Below are positions 1 to 9,577 of a stretch of DNA of 64,000 nucleotides, one piece after another. The translations under genes were made by a program, and so were the position numbers. Below the pieces are notes generated by a model, which saw only the letters and a list, made by a program, of their open reading frames with translations, searched no databases and had not been told where the DNA came from. This stretch comes from an uncultured Bacteroidales bacterium. Its GTDB lineage: Bacteria > Bacteroidota > Bacteroidia > Bacteroidales > Muribaculaceae. Position 1 is the first letter of the stretch. Every line of letters begins with the position of its first letter. The DNA lies in assembly GCA_947176235.1 (NCBI GenBank), contig CAMWPM010000005.1:20312-84311 (forward strand), given 5' to 3'.

Positions 1-71
1 ATAGGCTGTCTCGGGAGCGACACGTAGTTGAAGGTTGCTTACAGGCATGGAATTACGCTATTGGTTAATGG

Positions 72-1457
72 TTATTTCCCGGCGGCATGGAGCTTGCGGG
101 TGTGGCGCTTCACCATCACCACGGCTGTCACGGCTGCAAGCACGAACGCCAGGAAGTCGCTGCCCGCCATGCTTGCCCACACGCCGTCAATGCCGTAGAT
201 GTGGGGCAGGATAGCAAGAAGCGGCAGGAGGAATATGAGCTGACGCGTGAGCGACAGGAATATCGAAAGGGCAGGTTTGCCGATCGACTGGAAGAAGTTT
301 TGGATGATGATCTGTATGCCTACAACGGGGAAGCAGACGTAGTAGACGCGGAATCCGTGGCGGGCGATGTCGGTGAGCGTGGGATCAGTGGTGAAGAGCC
401 CGCTCAGACGGTCGGGCAGCAGTTCGGCGATCGCCCAGCCAACCGTCGTGATGGCAAAGCCGAGATAGATGCCGATTCGCAGCGTCTTTTTCACGCGGTC
501 CCAGTTGCCGGCGCCGAAGTTGAAGCCAAGGATCGGCTGCATACCCTGAGTCACACCGAACACGATCATCACGAAGAACATCGTGATACGGTTGATGATT
601 CCGTAGGCTCCCACTGCAAGATTTCCCATCTCCGCTCCACCGCAGTCGAGCAGCGACTTGTTGAGGAACACCACGACCACGCATGCCGTGACATTCATAA
701 GGAACGGTGACAGACCGATGCCGTACATCCTTTTGATCAGCGACCACTGTAGCCAGCGGGCGTGGATATTGAGATGCACGTAGCTTTTACGTGAAAGGAA
801 GTGACAAAGCACCCAGATGAACGCCACAAACTGGGCGCAGATCGTGGCAAAAGCCGCTCCCGCGATACCCCAGTCGAACACGAAAATGTAGATGGGTGCA
901 AGGATAATGTTTATACCCACAGATATAAATGCCGAGATCATCGCCTTGGCAGGATAGCCGGTGGCGCGCATCAGGTTGTTAAGTCCTAAGAACACATAGG
1001 AGATCGGGGTGCCGTAGAGTATAACGGTCATAAATTCCCTCGCGTACTCGATCGTCTCAGGCGTGGCGCCGAAGAAATAGAGGATCGGATCAAGGAAAAT
1101 AAGCGTCAGTCCGCCGAACACGGCCGCATGGATCAGGCAAAGCGTAAGCACGTTGTTCACGACGTCGGTGGCGCGTTTCAGGTTGTTTTGCCCCATGAAG
1201 ATCGACGAGATCGTGGCGCCGCCCACTCCGACAAGCGTACAGAATGCTATCACGAGATTCATCAGAGGGAAAGTGATGGCGAGTCCGGAGATTGCCAGCG
1301 GCCCGACACCGCGCCCGATGAAAATCGAGTCAATGATATTGTAGAGCGACGTCGCCACCATCGCTATGATAGCAGGCACTGAATATTGCACCAGCAGACG
1401 CCCGATCGGGAGCGTCCCCAGCGTCGTGGGGTTGCTTGATTTTGACTTGCTGTTCAT
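72..1457 (-). CDS. MATE family multidrug/cation efflux protein
   Basis: A 461-residue inner-membrane protein with about twelve hydrophobic segments arranged as two similar halves, the size and layout of the MATE family. The N-terminal part (residues about 15-65) has the family pattern of a short amphipathic start, a Pro-containing first helix (YSVPAIIA) and the NIIDSIFIGRGVG segment, which is typical of Bacteroidota MATE exporters. MATE proteins extrude cationic drugs or metabolites in exchange for Na+ or H+; the substrate cannot be read from sequence. It is the last gene of the minus-strand run that begins at dnaN, 46 bases after purT, and may be co-transcribed. The start ATG at 1457 gives a full-length protein. 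No terminator is visible in the 71 bases to the window edge. Confidence 0.9.
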   Translation of the reverse strand: MNSKSKSSNPTTLGTLPIGRLLVQYSVPAIIAMVATSLYNIIDSIFIGRGVGPLAISGLAITFPLMNLVIAFCTLVGVGGATISSIFMGQNNLKRATDVVNNVLTLCLIHAAVFGGLTLIFLDPILYFFGATPETIEYAREFMTVILYGTPISYVFLGLNNLMRATGYPAKAMISAFISVGINIILAPIYIFVFDWGIAGAAFATICAQFVAFIWVLCHFLSRKSYVHLNIHARWLQWSLIKRMYGIGLSPFLMNVTACVVVVFLNKSLLDCGGAEMGNLAVGAYGIINRITMFFVMIVFGVTQGMQPILGFNFGAGNWDRVKKTLRIGIYLGFAITTVGWAIAELLPDRLSGLFTTDPTLTDIARHGFRVYYVCFPVVGIQIIIQNFFQSIGKPALSIFLSLTRQLIFLLPLLAILPHIYGIDGVWASMAGSDFLAFVLAAVTAVVMVKRHTRKLHAAGK

Positions 1458-1503
1458 TTATTGACCTTAGTGGAGGAATTGACGTGGGGAATTTTTGGGA
1501 TTA

Positions 1504-2694
1504 TCAGCGGGGAAGCACGTTGACGCGCAACTTTTCGTAGGCGCGTTCGGCTTTGGCGCGTGCTTCATCCACGGTGTCGGCTGTGGCGAGAATCACGCCC
1601 ATGCGGCGGTGACCCTTGATTTCGGGCTTGCCGAAGATGCGCATCTGCACGCCCTCTTCCTCAAGCACCTTTTCCAGATTGTCCATCTCGATTTTGTCAG
1701 TGTCACCCTCAACCACGATGGCACGCGAAGCCGACGGACCGTAGAAGCGGATGCCGGGTACCGGCAGACCGAGCAGGGCTCGTGCGTGCAGTCCGAATTC
1801 GCTCATGTCCTGCGAGATCATCGTCACCATGCCTGTGTCGTGGGGGCGGGGTGACACTTCGCTGAATATCACGTCATCCCCCTTGATGAAAAGCTCCACA
1901 CCGAAGATTCCGTATCCTCCGAGGGCATCTGTCACGGCTTTGGCTATCTCACGTGCGCGTCGAAGAGCCTTTTCGCTCATCGGTTGGGGCTGCCAGGAGT
2001 AGCGGTAGTCGCCGTTTACCTGAACGTGACCTACAGGTTCGCAATACGTGGTGCCAGATACGGAACGGACGGTGAGGAGTGTGATTTCATAGTCGAAATC
2101 CACAAATCCTTCCACGATCACTCTGCCGGCCCCCGCACGTCCGCCTTCCTGAGCTTCGCGCCATGCATCTTCGATCCGGGAGGCATCGCGCAGCGTGCTC
2201 TGTCCGTGTCCCGACGAACTCATGATCGGTTTTACCACGCAGGGTAGTCCGATTTCTTTCACGGCTTCCAGAAATTCGTCGTGGGTGGAAGCGAAGCGGT
2301 AGCGCGACGTAGGCAGTCCGAGCTGCTCGGCAGCCAGACGGCGTATGCCCTCGCGGTTCATCGTCAGCAGGGCGGCATTGGCTGTCGGAGTCACATTGTA
2401 GCCCTCCTTCTCGAGTTCGACGAGGGTAGGAGTGGCGATGGCTTCCACTTCGGGAATGATATGATCAGGCTTCTCAAGTTCGATTACTTCGCGGAGCTTG
2501 TTGCCGTCGAGCATGTTGAACACGTGGCAGCGGTGAGCCACCTGCATTGCCGGTGCGTCGGCGTACTTGTCGCATGCCACCACTTCCACGCCCATGCGCT
2601 GGAGTTCGATTGCCACTTCTTTACCAAGCTCGCCGCTGCCGAGCAGAAGGGCTTTGCGCCCTACGGGAGTCTTCACTGAACCTATTTTAGCCAT
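1504..2694 (-). CDS. purT: Formate-dependent phosphoribosylglycinamide formyltransferase (GAR transformylase 2)
   Basis: A 396-residue ATP-grasp enzyme. It starts with a dinucleotide-type N-domain ([19 protein letters not shown], residues about 16-35), followed by the ATP-grasp body with [15 protein letters not shown] (about 150-165), the metal-binding [31 protein letters not shown] stretch (described by position about 278-308) and a C-terminal domain ending in VNVLPR. The length matches PurT. It makes formyl-GAR from GAR, formate and ATP in purine synthesis, in the cytoplasm, without needing 10-formyl-THF. It lies 69 bases after rlmB and 46 bases before the MATE gene on the same strand. PurK-like ATP-grasp enzymes are the main alternative, but the SPRPHDTG motif and overall order favour PurT. 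Confidence 0.95.
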   Translation of the reverse strand: MAKIGSVKTPVGRKALLLGSGELGKEVAIELQRMGVEVVACDKYADAPAMQVAHRCHVFNMLDGNKLREVIELEKPDHIIPEVEAIATPTLVELEKEGYNVTPTANAALLTMNREGIRRLAAEQLGLPTSRYRFASTHDEFLEAVKEIGLPCVVKPIMSSSGHGQSTLRDASRIEDAWREAQEGGRAGAGRVIVEGFVDFDYEITLLTVRSVSGTTYCEPVGHVQVNGDYRYSWQPQPMSEKALRRAREIAKAVTDALGGYGIFGVELFIKGDDVIFSEVSPRPHDTGMVTMISQDMSEFGLHARALLGLPVPGIRFYGPSASRAIVVEGDTDKIEMDNLEKVLEEEGVQMRIFGKPEIKGHRRMGVILATADTVDEARAKAERAYEKLRVNVLPR

Positions 2695-2763
2695 AATTGT
2701 CTGTAATTAGATGATTTATGTGATGATTTCTTGTTGAATTTCTCGATAAAAGCATTGTGGAGG

Positions 2764-3510
2764 TCAGATCACCTCCATGTCGGCGTTGAGGCGCTGGCGC
2801 ACTACCTCGTACATCATGATGCCTGCCGCTACCGACACGTTGAGCGAACTGATGTGACCGAACAGCGGAATCGACACGAACGTGTCGCAGAGGCGGAGCA
2901 CCTCCGCCGAGATCCCGACATCCTCCGCACCCATCACCAGAGCCACCGGTGTGGTGTAATCCGCCTGCGTGTAATTGATGTCAGCTTTCTCGCTTGCTGC
3001 CACTATCTTATAGCCGTTATCTTTCAATGTCCTGACAGCTCCCGTCAGGTTGTATTCGCGGCAGACGGGGATATGGTGGAGTGCACCTGCCGATGTCTTT
3101 ACGGCGTCGGCGTTGACGCTCGCGCTCCCGCGTTCCGGGATTACTATGGCATTTACCCCCGCGCACTCGCATGTGCGGGCTATTGCGCCGAAATTTCTCA
3201 CGTCGGTTATACCGTCAAGCACCACCACGAAGGGCATCACGCCTTCTTCGTAGAGTGCCGGAATCACCTCGTCGAGCTTGTGATAGGTCACGGCGGAGAG
3301 GAATGCCACAACTCCCTGATGGTTCTTGCGCGTGATGCGGTTGATGCGCTCTATGGGCACTCGCTGGGTCACGATGTGGCGCTTGTGGATGAGTTCGAAG
3401 AGTTCCTTGGCGAGATCGCCCTGCAGGTCCTTCTTGATGTAGATTTTGTCGATGTCTTTGCCTGCCTCGATGGCTTCGATTACGGCGCGAATACCAAAAA
3501 TATAGTCCAT
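2764..3510 (-). CDS. rlmB: 23S rRNA (guanosine-2'-O-)-methyltransferase, SpoU/TrmH family
   Basis: A 248-residue protein with the two-domain layout of RlmB: a short N-terminal substrate-binding domain (FGIRAVIEAIEAGKDIDKIY, residues 5-24) and a C-terminal SPOUT knot domain. SPOUT motifs are visible as LDGITDVRNFGAIARTCE (about 98-115), LVMGAEDVGIS (about 192-202) and IPLFGHISSLNVSVAAGI (about 214-231), the last two forming the trefoil knot that binds S-adenosylmethionine. RlmB methylates G2251 in the peptidyl-transferase region of 23S rRNA (E. coli numbering). It begins nine bases after the recN stop on the same strand. A tRNA 2'-O-methyltransferase of the same superfamily is the alternative, but the N-terminal domain supports RlmB. 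Confidence 0.9.
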   Translation of the reverse strand: MDYIFGIRAVIEAIEAGKDIDKIYIKKDLQGDLAKELFELIHKRHIVTQRVPIERINRITRKNHQGVVAFLSAVTYHKLDEVIPALYEEGVMPFVVVLDGITDVRNFGAIARTCECAGVNAIVIPERGSASVNADAVKTSAGALHHIPVCREYNLTGAVRTLKDNGYKIVAASEKADINYTQADYTTPVALVMGAEDVGISAEVLRLCDTFVSIPLFGHISSLNVSVAAGIMMYEVVRQRLNADMEVI

Positions 3511-3519
3511 ACGTGTTCG

Positions 3520-5190
3520 TTAATTTTTCTTTTGATTTAGTAGGGAGCGTGCATTGGCGCGGGCTGCATCGTCGATAGCGGAACCGCTGAGCATGAGGGC
3601 GAGCTCGTCCACGCGCTCTTCATCCGATAGTCGGCGCAGACGGGTGTGGGTGCTCGTCTCGTCATCTTCCTTGTACACTTTGTAGTGACTGACGCCTTTC
3701 GCTGCCACCTGGGGCAGATGGGTGATAGCCACCACCTGAATGTTGCCGGCGATGTTGCGCATCATCTCGCCCATGCGGTTGGCGACGTCGCCCGACACGC
3801 CGGTGTCCACTTCGTCAAATATGATCGAAGGGAGTTGCATTTTGTCGGCGATGATTGACTTGATGGAGAGCATCAGTCGGGATATTTCTCCGCCGGAAGC
3901 CGTGTTGCCCACGGGAAGGGGCGTCTGGTTCTTATTGAATGCGAAGCGGAATTCCACGGAGTCGATTCCGGAAGCTGACATATCAGCCTGGCTTACGTCA
4001 ATCACCGGATTAAGGTTCTTCATCCCGAGTGGCACGGCGCGCTCCTTAAGCAACGCGGCAAATTCCTGGGCTTGTGCGTGGCGGCGCCCGGAGATGGTGC
4101 GGGCGAGTTCCAGGGCTGCATGGCGGGCGCGTTTTGCCTCACGTTCGAGTTGGGCCATCGTCTCATCGGCGTTGTCGATGCCATCGAGGCGTGAGCGAAG
4201 ATTTTCCCGTATGTCGATCAGTTGCTCGATGCTTTCTGCCTGATTGCGTCGCTTAGCGTCGGATAATGCTGCGAGCCGTGAGTCGATGCGTTCCAGTTCA
4301 TCGGGATCGGCATTCAGGTCATGATCGATGGCGAGGTAGCTCTCGGCTATGTCATTTAGCTCGATTCTGACGGTTTCGAGTCGTTCTGCCAGATCTGCCG
4401 CCTCGTCCGAAAGGTCAGCCAGATCGGAGGCTGCTTCAGAAGCTGAGCGGAGAAGGGACCCTGCATTGGCTGACCCCGAATGGAGGGCTTCGGTGATCGT
4501 GTCCAGATTACTCTTTATGTCAGTAAGGTTGGCTTGTATCTCGCGGTCATGTTCGAGCTGTTCCTCCTCGCCCTCGGTGAGCTGCAGATCGTCAAGCTGG
4601 GAGAGGCGGAATCGCATGAACTCCTCGTCGGCACGGGTCTGCTCGATGTCACGCTTCGCCTTGTGATAGGCACGGGCGGCGTGACGGTAGGCGTTGTACC
4701 TCCCCTCGTATTCCTGCAGGAGTTTAGCGTTGTCGGCGAGTGAATCGATGATGCGGAGTTGGAATGATGGGTCGGCGAGGAGCATGTTCTGGTGCTGGGA
4801 ATGAAGGTCGACAAGCTGCATCGCCACCGCACGTAACTGGGTCAGGTTGACCGGGGAATCATTGATGAACGCGCGCGAACGTCCGTTAGGTGAGATTTCG
4901 CGACGCAGTATTGCAAGTCCGTCATCACTCCATTCGATGTCGGCGTCGGCACAGAATGACCTCAGCCGCGGATAGGCCTCGACGTTGAATGTGGCTTCGA
5001 TCACCGATTTCCTTTCGGGGTCGGTCACCACCCGTGTGTCGGCGCGTCCTCCGAGCAGAAGCGACAGTGCGCCCAGCATGATTGATTTGCCGGCACCCGT
5101 TTCGCCCGTGATGATGTTCAGACCCTCCGACAGATCGAGTTCCACCTCGTCGATAAGGGCGTAGTTGGATATATGGAGCGATTGTATCAT
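3520..5190 (-). CDS. recN: DNA repair protein RecN
   Basis: A 556-residue SMC-like ATPase. The Walker A motif GETGAGKS lies at about residues 29-36 in the N-terminal half-domain, coiled-coil arms rich in Glu, Arg and Leu fill about 150-370, and the C-terminal half carries the ABC signature (TASGGEISRLMLS) and Walker B (PSIIFDEVDTGVSG). RecN helps double-strand break repair by holding DNA ends or sister chromatids together. The start ATG at 5190 gives the canonical MIQSLHISNYALIDE beginning. It overlaps the stop of the upstream DUF4835 gene by four bases (ATGA), so translation is probably coupled. The gene order dnaN, exonuclease, coaBC, DUF4835, recN is, from memory, conserved in Bacteroidales. 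Confidence 0.96.
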   Translation of the reverse strand: MIQSLHISNYALIDEVELDLSEGLNIITGETGAGKSIMLGALSLLLGGRADTRVVTDPERKSVIEATFNVEAYPRLRSFCADADIEWSDDGLAILRREISPNGRSRAFINDSPVNLTQLRAVAMQLVDLHSQHQNMLLADPSFQLRIIDSLADNAKLLQEYEGRYNAYRHAARAYHKAKRDIEQTRADEEFMRFRLSQLDDLQLTEGEEEQLEHDREIQANLTDIKSNLDTITEALHSGSANAGSLLRSASEAASDLADLSDEAADLAERLETVRIELNDIAESYLAIDHDLNADPDELERIDSRLAALSDAKRRNQAESIEQLIDIRENLRSRLDGIDNADETMAQLEREAKRARHAALELARTISGRRHAQAQEFAALLKERAVPLGMKNLNPVIDVSQADMSASGIDSVEFRFAFNKNQTPLPVGNTASGGEISRLMLSIKSIIADKMQLPSIIFDEVDTGVSGDVANRMGEMMRNIAGNIQVVAITHLPQVAAKGVSHYKVYKEDDETSTHTRLRRLSDEERVDELALMLSGSAIDDAARANARSLLNQKKN

Positions 5191-6149
5191 TTCTTTGTCG
5201 TTGTCTCTTTTATTGCGTTGATGCGTTCGGCGTCAGTAGGGTAGATTTCTGATAGCTGTTTAGCCACGGCAGTACGCTCAGCCTGTTGTCCGCGCGAGTA
5301 GATGTTGAGCACTTCGTCGAGCTTCGAATCATGGAAGAGTGTCAGCGCCACCGACATCGGGGCAGCCTGATTTATCTTGTCAAGCTCCTTGAGCGCCTCG
5401 GTGATGCGTGCGCGTCCCTTGTCGGGAGCACCTGCCATCTCGTCGAGACCCTGACGGTGGTAGGTGTAGAGGAGATTGTGGACGCCTGAAGTCACTCCGT
5501 CATTGAATACAGACGAGACAGCCGCACGGTTTTTTGTATCGTCGAAGGCTCTCCAGCCTCCTTGCCCCGCTCCCTGCGCCATTGCCACTATCTGGGCTGC
5601 CTGCTCGAAGTAAGGCCTGCCCCCCTGCGGAGAGAAAGAGTCGAAGTCAAGTCCGAGAATCGTATAGACCCAGAAGTTGAGAATGGATGTCAGCTGGCTC
5701 TCGTAGTTTGTCGCCGAGAACACCAGAGGTTCCCCCGGACGCCAGGTGAAGCTCACGTTGGTGTCGCGGTGGTTGAGCAGGGTGGTGGTGTAGGTGGAAT
5801 TGAACACCGGACGCGACGACTGCACCTGAAGTTCGCCGGTGAACGTATCATCGTTCCACTCCTTCACCACCAGAAGCATCCTGCATTCGATTTTCTCCCC
5901 GGTGCCGATCTGCGCCGGAGTGAAGCGCGTGGTGTTCACGTAATCGGCTATTGCCTGTTGCAGACTCTCCATCACGTCCTTTGTCGTTCCCTCCACCTGG
6001 TCGCCGTTCACCTCCACCGTGCAGTTGAGCTCCTGGGCTTCGGCATGAGCGGGTGCGATGAGTGAAGCCGTCAGCGCCAGAAGCCATGCGGCGGCCCGAC
6101 GTACAACGCCGGGCGTGAAGGCGGGGGAGTGGATGGGGCGACGTGTCAT
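5187..6149 (-). CDS. DUF4835 family protein, probable PorD-type component linked to type IX secretion
   Basis: A 320-residue secreted or periplasmic protein. An N-terminal signal peptide is visible (RRAAAWLLALTASLIAPAHAEA, about residues 17-38, cleaved near AHAEA|QE). The mature part starts QELNCTVEVNGDQVEGT and continues as a single domain typical of DUF4835, with the FVNTTRFTPAQI-like region, NCR/ECRMLLVV strand and the NFWVYTILGLDFDSFSPQGG segment. The family is widespread in Bacteroidota; it has been named PorD in the context of the type IX secretion system, which I recall rather than see here. It lies four bases after the coaBC stop and overlaps recN by four bases, so it belongs to the housekeeping operon. 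Its biochemical role is not known to me. Confidence 0.8.
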   Translation of the reverse strand: MTRRPIHSPAFTPGVVRRAAAWLLALTASLIAPAHAEAQELNCTVEVNGDQVEGTTKDVMESLQQAIADYVNTTRFTPAQIGTGEKIECRMLLVVKEWNDDTFTGELQVQSSRPVFNSTYTTTLLNHRDTNVSFTWRPGEPLVFSATNYESQLTSILNFWVYTILGLDFDSFSPQGGRPYFEQAAQIVAMAQGAGQGGWRAFDDTKNRAAVSSVFNDGVTSGVHNLLYTYHRQGLDEMAGAPDKGRARITEALKELDKINQAAPMSVALTLFHDSKLDEVLNIYSRGQQAERTAVAKQLSEIYPTDAERINAIKETTTKK

Positions 6150-6153
6150 GGGA

Positions 6154-7374
6154 TCAGCGGCTGGCGGAATTGATGAGGGTGGTGAGCCGGGCTATGATGT
6201 CGGAGGCAACTTCGGTCTTGGGTTTAAGCCCGAAGGCATTCACGCTTCCGTCGCGGTGATAGATGGTCACTTTGTTAGTGTCGGTGCCGAATCCCGCACC
6301 GGCATCTCTCAGTGAGTTCATCACGATCATGTCGAGATTCTTTCTCTCCATCTTGCCCAGTGCGTTGGCTTCTTCGTCGTTTGTCTCAAGTGCGAACCCT
6401 GCCAGGACCTGTCCTTCGCGCTTCATTTTGCCGAGCGCGGCGGCTATGTCGGGATTTTTCACGAGGCGGATTTCGGGGATTTCATCCTTCTCGCGCTTGA
6501 TCTTCCTGTCGGCGACTGTGGCGGGGGCATAGTCAGCTACGGCAGCGCACATCACGGCGGCATCCTGGGCACCGAATTCAGCCACGCAGGCATCGTGCAT
6601 CTCCCGCGCCGACTCCACATCGATCACTCTTACTCCGGGCATTGTCGGGCGTGTGTTGACCGGTCCGAGCACCAGCGTCACTTCCGCTCCCTTTCGGGCT
6701 GCTTCGTCGGCGAGGGCTATTCCCATCTTGCCTGTCGAATAGTTGCCGATGAATCTCACCGGGTCGATGCGTTCGCGGGTGGGACCGGCGGTGATCAGAA
6801 TCTTTTTACCTGCAAGAGGTCCGCTCTTGGCAAAATAATCCTCGAGCGCAGCCATTATCTGTTCCGGCTCTGCCATCCGTCCCTTGCCGGTCAGATGACT
6901 TGCAAGCTCTCCTTCGGTCGAGTCTATGATTATGTTGCCACGACGGCGCAGAAGTTCGATATTTTCGGTGGTGGACGGGTGCGCCATCATGTCAAGGTCC
7001 ATGGCGGGAGCAAGAAGCACCTGCTCTTTGGCTGACAGATAAGTGGTGACGAGCATATTATCGGCGATGCCGTGTGCCATTTTTCCGATGGTCGAGGCAG
7101 TGGCGGGGGCAATCACCATAGCGTCAGCCCATAGTCCCAGATCGACGTGGGAGTGCCATTCGCCGGTGTTGGCGGAGAAAAACTCACTCACCACAGGTTT
7201 CCCGCTGAGTGCCGACATCGTCACGGGAGTGATGAACTGCTTTGCCGCCGGCGTCATCACCACCTGCACCTCCGCTCCCGCCTTGATCATCAGGCGGAGG
7301 AGGTAGGCGCTCTTGTAGGCGGCGATTCCGCCGGTCACTCCCAGCACGATATGTTTTCCTTCAAGAGGTCTCAT
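6154..7374 (-). CDS. coaBC: Bifunctional phosphopantothenoylcysteine decarboxylase / phosphopantothenate-cysteine ligase
   Basis: A 406-residue fusion making 4'-phosphopantetheine for coenzyme A. The N-terminal CoaC flavoprotein domain (about 1-180) has VLGVTGGIAAYKSAYLLR, the catalytic His region EWHSHVDLGLWADAMVIAPAT and APAMDLDMMAHP with the FMN-domain PxMxxxM pattern. The C-terminal CoaB domain (about 190-406) starts with ILITAGPTRERIDPVRFIGN and YSTGKMG, the nucleotide-binding and dimer motifs. The enzyme joins 4'-phosphopantothenate to cysteine using CTP and then decarboxylates the product. The start ATG overlaps the exonuclease stop (ATGA at 7371-7374). Nothing unusual is seen in length or residues. 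Confidence 0.95.
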   Translation of the reverse strand: MRPLEGKHIVLGVTGGIAAYKSAYLLRLMIKAGAEVQVVMTPAAKQFITPVTMSALSGKPVVSEFFSANTGEWHSHVDLGLWADAMVIAPATASTIGKMAHGIADNMLVTTYLSAKEQVLLAPAMDLDMMAHPSTTENIELLRRRGNIIIDSTEGELASHLTGKGRMAEPEQIMAALEDYFAKSGPLAGKKILITAGPTRERIDPVRFIGNYSTGKMGIALADEAARKGAEVTLVLGPVNTRPTMPGVRVIDVESAREMHDACVAEFGAQDAAVMCAAVADYAPATVADRKIKREKDEIPEIRLVKNPDIAAALGKMKREGQVLAGFALETNDEEANALGKMERKNLDMIVMNSLRDAGAGFGTDTNKVTIYHRDGSVNAFGLKPKTEVASDIIARLTTLINSASR

Positions 7375-8171
7375 TGGCGGTTGGCTGTGCGGTTGGCTTT
7401 CTTTTTTGCGTTGAATCGCTCGTAGATCTTCGTGAGCTCGAGCTTGGTGTTGTAAGGGAAGTCTCCGTCCATCATCCAGCGGTAGTAGGTGGGTTCGGAA
7501 GCGAGTACCGATTCCACCGTTCTCCCTTTGTGCTTTCCGAAGTTGAACACTTCTTCGCCTTTTTCGTTACGTATTATCCGTCCCATCAGGTCGACGTTGC
7601 GGTTCTGGGAGGAGTACTCGGACAGAGCCTTGACGTCGTTGGGCAGGTCGTTGTAGCGGTCGAGCTGGGCGAGAAGCACCTCATAGGTGGCGCGTGTGTC
7701 GGCTTTCGCCGAGTGGGCGGCTGTCAGGTCGGCGTCGCAGTAGAATTTGTAGGCTGCCACAAGTGTGCGCTGCTCTTTTTTGTGGAAAATCGTCTGCACG
7801 TCGATGAGGTTGGCTGCCGAGACATCGAAGTCAATTCCTGCACGATGAAATTCCTCGGTGAGGAGCGGGAGATCAAACTTGTTGGAGTTGAAGCCGCCAA
7901 TGTCGCATCCTTCGAACGACATGCGGAGTTTTTCGGCGATGTCGCGGAAGGTGGGCTTGCCGGCCACGTCGGCGTCGGTGATATGGTGGACGGCGGTGGC
8001 TTCGGCAGGAATGGGCATTTCGGGGTTGATGAGCATCGTGCGTTCACGCGGCTCTGCTTCGCCCGGGACGATCTTGAGCATAGAGATCTCCACAATGCGG
8101 TCGCGTGTGATCGACGTTCCCGTGGTCTCGAGGTCGAAGAATATGATCGGGCGCTGGATTGTCAGGTTCAT
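7371..8171 (-). CDS. DEDDh 3'-5' exonuclease, DNA polymerase III epsilon-like, with ExoX-type C-terminal domain
   Basis: A 266-residue protein. Residues 1-170 form an RNase T/DnaQ-type exonuclease domain: the ExoI motif FFDLETTGT gives Asp13 and Glu15, the ExoII region is GFNSNKFDLPLL, and ExoIII is the HSAKADTRAT stretch with the conserved His and Asp. Residues about 205-245 (NFGKHKGRTVESVLASEPTYYRWMM) resemble the small domain at the C-terminus of exodeoxyribonuclease X-like proteins. The role may be proofreading or repair. Its place directly after the dnaN sliding clamp, with 28 bases between them, fits a replication role. It is too short to be a PolC-type fusion. The partner polymerase is not in the window. 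Confidence 0.88.
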   Translation of the reverse strand: MNLTIQRPIIFFDLETTGTSITRDRIVEISMLKIVPGEAEPRERTMLINPEMPIPAEATAVHHITDADVAGKPTFRDIAEKLRMSFEGCDIGGFNSNKFDLPLLTEEFHRAGIDFDVSAANLIDVQTIFHKKEQRTLVAAYKFYCDADLTAAHSAKADTRATYEVLLAQLDRYNDLPNDVKALSEYSSQNRNVDLMGRIIRNEKGEEVFNFGKHKGRTVESVLASEPTYYRWMMDGDFPYNTKLELTKIYERFNAKKKANRTANRQ

Positions 8172-8199
8172 GATTTGTGTTCAGGAAAATTGGTGGGGA

Positions 8200-9333
8200 T
8201 TAGAATTCCTGCACGGTCATCGGGCTGAGCAGCATCAGCAGGTCGCTGTCGGCGTCGTTCTCGCTCGGCACGAAGAGTGCGGGGCGGGAGGGATCGCTGA
8301 GCTTGATGATGATGTCGGGGGATGAAATTGTCGATGCGATCTCGATCAGGTAGGCTGCGCTGAATCCGATCACCATTTCCGTGCCTGTGAACGAACAGTC
8401 GAGGGTTTCCATGCCGGAGGTGCAGAGGGCGTTGTCAAGCGCCTTGAGCTGAAGCTGGCTGGGAGTAAGACGGAATCTGACGAGTCCGCTACCCTCTTCC
8501 ACGAAGATGGCCACGCGGCGGAGGGCGTTGATGAATGCCACTCGGTCAAGCGTCACCTCGTAGGGGTTGGAGGTGGGGATCACGCGGGTGTAATCGGGGA
8601 ATTTCCCTTTGATGAAGCGGCTGTTGAAGGAGAAAATGTCGGTCTCGAACGTTACGCATTTGGGCTCGATTGTCACGGTGACGTCCGATTCGCTAAGTCC
8701 GAGAATGTTCTTGAGAATAGAGGCGGGCTTCACGGGAAGGATGAATGAGCCCTGTGTGCCGGGAGCCGACATGCGGTTGACGTATTTCACGAGCTTGCGG
8801 GAATCGGTGGCGACGAATGTGATGTCGTCCTGGTGGATGTCCCAGAGGATGCCCATCATCTGAGGCCACAGATCATCATTGCCTACGGCGAAGATGGTGC
8901 GGTCGATGCCTTGGATCACCTGTTTTGCCGGACATTCGAATTTCAGGAATTCTCCCTCGGCAGGCTGCTCGCGGTCAGCGGGATATTCGGCTCCGTTGTT
9001 GCCGATCACGTTGTATTTGCCGCTGAGGTAGGAGATTTCGATGGCGTAGTTGTCATCGTTAATGTCGAAGGTGATGCCCTGGTCAGGAAGCTCCTTGAGC
9101 AGCTCTACGAGGCGGCGAGCGTCGACACAGAATGAGCCGTTGCCCTCTGCTTCGGTGACAGGCACGCGCGCGGATAGGGTGTTTTCGATGTCGCTCGCTG
9201 TGATGGTGAGCATGTCGCCTTTAAGTGAGAAGAGAAACTTGTTGAGGATCGTCATCGTGTTTTTCGAGTTGATGACTTTGCTCACTGCCGATGCGCGGCT
9301 GTAGAGAAGCTTGGAAGGTACGTTGAATTTCAT
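8200..9333 (-). CDS. dnaN: DNA polymerase III subunit beta (sliding clamp)
   Basis: A 377-residue protein of the length and three-domain pattern of the beta clamp. The start MKFNVPSKLLYSRASAVSKVINSKNTM is typical of Bacteroidota DnaN. Domain 1 spans about 1-125, domain 2 about 130-250 (ending in the SRFIKGKFPDYTRVIP strand) and domain 3 about 255-377, closing with LMLLSPMTVQEF, the usual final LxPMR/T-type strand. It forms the ring that tethers replicative polymerase to DNA. It is the first gene of the minus-strand operon and has a good promoter 94 bases upstream of its ATG. Confidence 0.97.
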   Translation of the reverse strand: MKFNVPSKLLYSRASAVSKVINSKNTMTILNKFLFSLKGDMLTITASDIENTLSARVPVTEAEGNGSFCVDARRLVELLKELPDQGITFDINDDNYAIEISYLSGKYNVIGNNGAEYPADREQPAEGEFLKFECPAKQVIQGIDRTIFAVGNDDLWPQMMGILWDIHQDDITFVATDSRKLVKYVNRMSAPGTQGSFILPVKPASILKNILGLSESDVTVTIEPKCVTFETDIFSFNSRFIKGKFPDYTRVIPTSNPYEVTLDRVAFINALRRVAIFVEEGSGLVRFRLTPSQLQLKALDNALCTSGMETLDCSFTGTEMVIGFSAAYLIEIASTISSPDIIIKLSDPSRPALFVPSENDADSDLLMLLSPMTVQEF

Positions 9334-9426
9334 GCTGTGAATATTTTTTTTTCTTGTTTTTTTCGCTTTTATGTTGCCAGCACCGGCGATGTCACTGCAT
9401 CCGTCGCCCGCGCGTTATATAGTGTG

Positions 9427-9457
9427 CAAAGATAATACATTTTCGATGCTTTTGCAA
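9427..9457 (-). promoter_or_regulatory. Promoter of the dnaN operon
   Basis: On the minus strand a -7 element TATCTTTG (9434-9427) is preceded by TTG (9457-9455) with a 20-base spacer. This fits the Bacteroidota housekeeping pattern of a TTTG-like -33 box and TAnnTTTG. It faces dnaN, and no other minus-strand gene lies between. Confidence 0.75.
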
Positions 9458-9559
9458 GTCATTTCTACCGGGCTTTCGGTAGTGGCTTGATAGTGTCGGG
9501 GTTATCACGTCAACTTTCTCCCGGCTGGCTCGTGCAGCTGCCTTCCCGTCCGGCGAACG

Positions 9560-9577
9560 GTATGTTTTTAAACATAC
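9560..9577. repeat. Perfect 8-bp inverted repeat, possible operator
   Basis: GTATGTTT, two T bases, then AAACATAC: an exact dyad of 8+8 bases with a 2-base centre. It stands about 150 bases upstream of the porin start. The symmetry suits a dimeric DNA-binding protein. It has no T-tract, so it is unlikely to be a terminator. Confidence 0.4.
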
